A stretch of DNA of 6,306 nucleotides from Hyphomicrobiales bacterium (GTDB taxonomy: Bacteria > Pseudomonadota > Alphaproteobacteria > Rhizobiales > Xanthobacteraceae): positions 1-6,306 of the forward strand of contig JAKFYO010000145.1 of assembly GCA_021730825.1 (NCBI GenBank). The letters are read 5' to 3'. Within the stretch, counting starts at the first letter, position 1. Every line of letters begins with the position of its first letter. The notes beneath the pieces were generated by a model. It had not been told where the DNA came from. It was given only the letters and a program-made list of their open reading frames with translations, and did no database searches. The position numbers were made by a program, and so were the translations under genes. Positions 4,779 to 6,306 of this stretch are shown piece after piece.

Positions 4779-6275
4779 TTAATGCGGGCGCGGCTCGCGA
4801 AACGCAGACTTGCGGTAGCGAATGCCGAGCGACTTGATGCGGGACGCAAGCGTGGTTGGCTTGAGGCCGAGGAGTTCGGCGGCCCCGCCATGCCCGAAGA
4901 TCTTGCCGCCGCAGGCTTCCAGCGCCGCCACGATATTCGTGCGGTCGCGGTCGCGACGCGCGTCTTCGGTAACCACTTCCGCCGCGGCATTTGCAATCCG
5001 GTGTGCGGGTACGGGCTCCGGCAAATCGATGCGGATTTGTCCACCGCGGGCAAGGATCGCCCCGCGTTCGATGACGTTCTGCAACTCGCGCGCATTACCC
5101 GGCCAGTTATATTGCGTAAGCCGGTGCATGTCGGGTTCGGAAATTTTCAACGCGGAGGAGACGCGTAGTTTGCGGCTGACGCCGGACAGAAAGTGCGCCG
5201 CGAGCAACGGAATATCGTCGCGCCGCTCGCGGAGTGCTGGCGCCTCGAGCGCAATCACGTTCAGGAGATAATAGAGTTCGTTCCGGAAGCTGCCGCGCTT
5301 CGCCGCCGCTTTCAGGTCGCGGCTGCTCGCAGCAATGATCCGCACATCCAGCTTGCGCGTGCCGCCGTCACCGGGAGCTTGCAGATCGCCTTGTTCGAGC
5401 AGTTGCAAAAGCCGGTCCTGCGCCTCGGGCGGCAGGTCGCCGACTTCTTCGAGATAAAGCGTGCCGCCTTCGGCAAGCTCGATGCGTCCGGAACGGTTGC
5501 GCGAAGGGTCGCCGAGTAATTCGCTTTCGGGCTCCGCGCAAGAAAGGGTGGTGCAGTTGATGCGAATAAATGGCCCTTCGCCGCGTAAACTTGCTTCATG
5601 GATTGCGCGGGCGATCAGTTCTTTGCCGGTGCCCGCTTCGCCCGCGATCAGCGCGTTCGAGCGCGCCGAAGCCGCGATCTCGATCTGGCGGAGGATCTGC
5701 TGCATCGCCGGACTCTTGCCGATGATGCCGCGGCGATTGCCTTCGATCCGGATTTCTTCCTGTAGGTAAGCGTTCTCGCGTTCCAGCTTTTCGCGCAGCC
5801 GCCCCACTTCGGAAAGCGCATCGCGAAGTTTCATGTCCGCCTCGCGCCGCTGCGAAATATCGCGAAACACGATAACCGCGCCAACCACGACATCGCGGTC
5901 CTTGATCGGCGTCGATGTGTATTCGACGAAGAAGAACGAGCCGTCCTTGCGCCAGAACACTTCGTCCGCGACTTCATGAACCGCGCCGTCGCGGAAGGCC
6001 GCGTAAATCGGACAGTCGTGGTTGTGATAATGGGAGCCGTCAGAGTGGCTGTGATGCACGCTCGTGTGCATGTCCTTGCCGAGCAACTCGTCGGCGCTCC
6101 ATCCGAGCATGCGCGCGGCGGCGGGATTGACGAAGGTGGTCTTGCCCTCGGCGTTGACGCCATAGATGCCTTCGCCCGCCGCCTCCAGGATCAGCCGGTT
6201 ATCGCGCGCGACGTCGCGGAAGAAGCGTTCGCTCTCTCCGGCGTCTGCCTGTTTTTTCGGCGCTGTTCTTTTCAT
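4779..6275 (-). CDS. PAS/AAA+/Fis-family transcriptional regulator lacking the GAFTGA motif
   Basis: The 498-residue cytoplasmic regulator has three parts. A PAS sensor (about 26-140) carries a His-rich stretch (H70, 74, 75, 77, 82, 84, 86 and C88). A coiled-coil linker (141-178) follows. An AAA+ domain (185-400) has Walker A GEAGTGKE (212-219), ESELLG (250-255), Walker B TLYLEE (272-277), and WPGNAREL (391-398). A Fis-type HTH (444-485) ends in GAAELLGLKPTTLASRIKSLGI, as in FhlA/NtrC relatives. Family members drive sigma-54 transcription through a GAFTGA loop between ESELFG and GRFELA. Here that interval is 7 residues against about 14 normally, and the motif is absent. Other departures are D276E in Walker B, Ser318 for Asn, and Leu337 for the second arginine finger. 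It may act with another sigma factor or as a repressor. The ATG at 6275 is forced by an in-frame TAG nine codons upstream (6300-6302); no good ribosome site is visible. It probably controls the transporter operon downstream. Confidence 0.92.
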   Translation of the reverse strand: MKRTAPKKQADAGESERFFRDVARDNRLILEAAGEGIYGVNAEGKTTFVNPAAARMLGWSADELLGKDMHTSVHHSHSDGSHYHNHDCPIYAAFRDGAVHEVADEVFWRKDGSFFFVEYTSTPIKDRDVVVGAVIVFRDISQRREADMKLRDALSEVGRLREKLERENAYLQEEIRIEGNRRGIIGKSPAMQQILRQIEIAASARSNALIAGEAGTGKELIARAIHEASLRGEGPFIRINCTTLSCAEPESELLGDPSRNRSGRIELAEGGTLYLEEVGDLPPEAQDRLLQLLEQGDLQAPGDGGTRKLDVRIIAASSRDLKAAAKRGSFRNELYYLLNVIALEAPALRERRDDIPLLAAHFLSGVSRKLRVSSALKISEPDMHRLTQYNWPGNARELQNVIERGAILARGGQIRIDLPEPVPAHRIANAAAEVVTEDARRDRDRTNIVAALEACGGKIFGHGGAAELLGLKPTTLASRIKSLGIRYRKSAFREPRPH

Positions 6276-6306
6276 TCGTAGCAGGTGCTCGCGAAGTAAC
6301 TACGAA
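6275..6306 (-). promoter_or_regulatory. Inverted repeat at the regulator start codon
   Basis: TTCGTAG (6275-6281) and CTACGAA (6300-6306) are perfect 7-bp inverted arms with centres 25 bp apart, reaching exactly the first base of the regulator ATG. The repeat could be an operator for self-regulation, since the encoded protein is a DNA-binding dimer type. The window ends in the outer arm, so a longer repeat cannot be excluded. The function is inferred. Confidence 0.35.

Noticed and set aside
3976..5168. Long plus-strand frames opposite the transporter and the regulator
   Set aside because: They are antisense shadows typical of GC-rich DNA, with no ribosome site or protein family signal.
1..6306. 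Mobile element, CRISPR array or sigma-54 promoter
   Set aside because: By eye I found no transposase or integrase, no regularly spaced repeats and no convincing GG-N10-GC promoter before any gene; a motif scan would be needed to exclude weak sites.

Overview
The window looks like chromosomal DNA from an alphaproteobacterium, most likely of the order Rhizobiales (Bradyrhizobium-like families). The clues are GC-rich coding sequence with matching codon use, two adjacent polyhydroxybutyrate (PHB) granule phasins preceded by TGC-rich sites of the kind bound by PhaR, and a tRNA-His with A at the discriminator position and no encoded G at -1, which is characteristic of alphaproteobacteria. I see no insertion sequence, integrase, CRISPR array or phage gene.

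Left part (1-889, plus strand). The window opens in the last 33 codons of a phasin-like gene. A second, complete phasin gene (242-667) follows. Its leader has two TGCRNYGCA motifs and a perfect 8-bp hairpin, and the gene ends in a strong intrinsic terminator (688-725). A tRNA-His(GTG) gene lies at 813-889.

Right part (915-6275, all minus strand, read right to left). First comes a PAS/AAA+/Fis-type transcriptional regulator (4779-6275). After a 101-bp gap with a possible promoter come a fused membrane/ATPase ABC transporter of the YddA/SbmA-related type (2971-4677), a small SAM-methyltransferase-like protein (2382-2951), a zinc-free quinone oxidoreductase-type MDR protein (1393-2367), and a four-helix membrane protein of unknown function (915-1352). 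Gaps of 19, 14 and 40 bp between the last four suggest an operon. The final gene may also have its own promoter, because a TATACT hexamer and a perfect 7-bp dyad lie just before it.

The most interesting observations are in the minus-strand cluster. The regulator has the NtrC-family architecture, but it lacks the whole GAFTGA loop needed to engage sigma-54 and has several altered ATPase residues. The transporter has an Asp for the usual catalytic Glu and an Arg where the H-loop His is expected. The methyltransferase-like protein has a His-rich glycine loop and a Cys/His-rich N-terminus. Together they could form a regulated export or modification unit under an unconventional activator. That is inference from gene order; no substrate can be read from the sequence, and I do not claim a proven new system.
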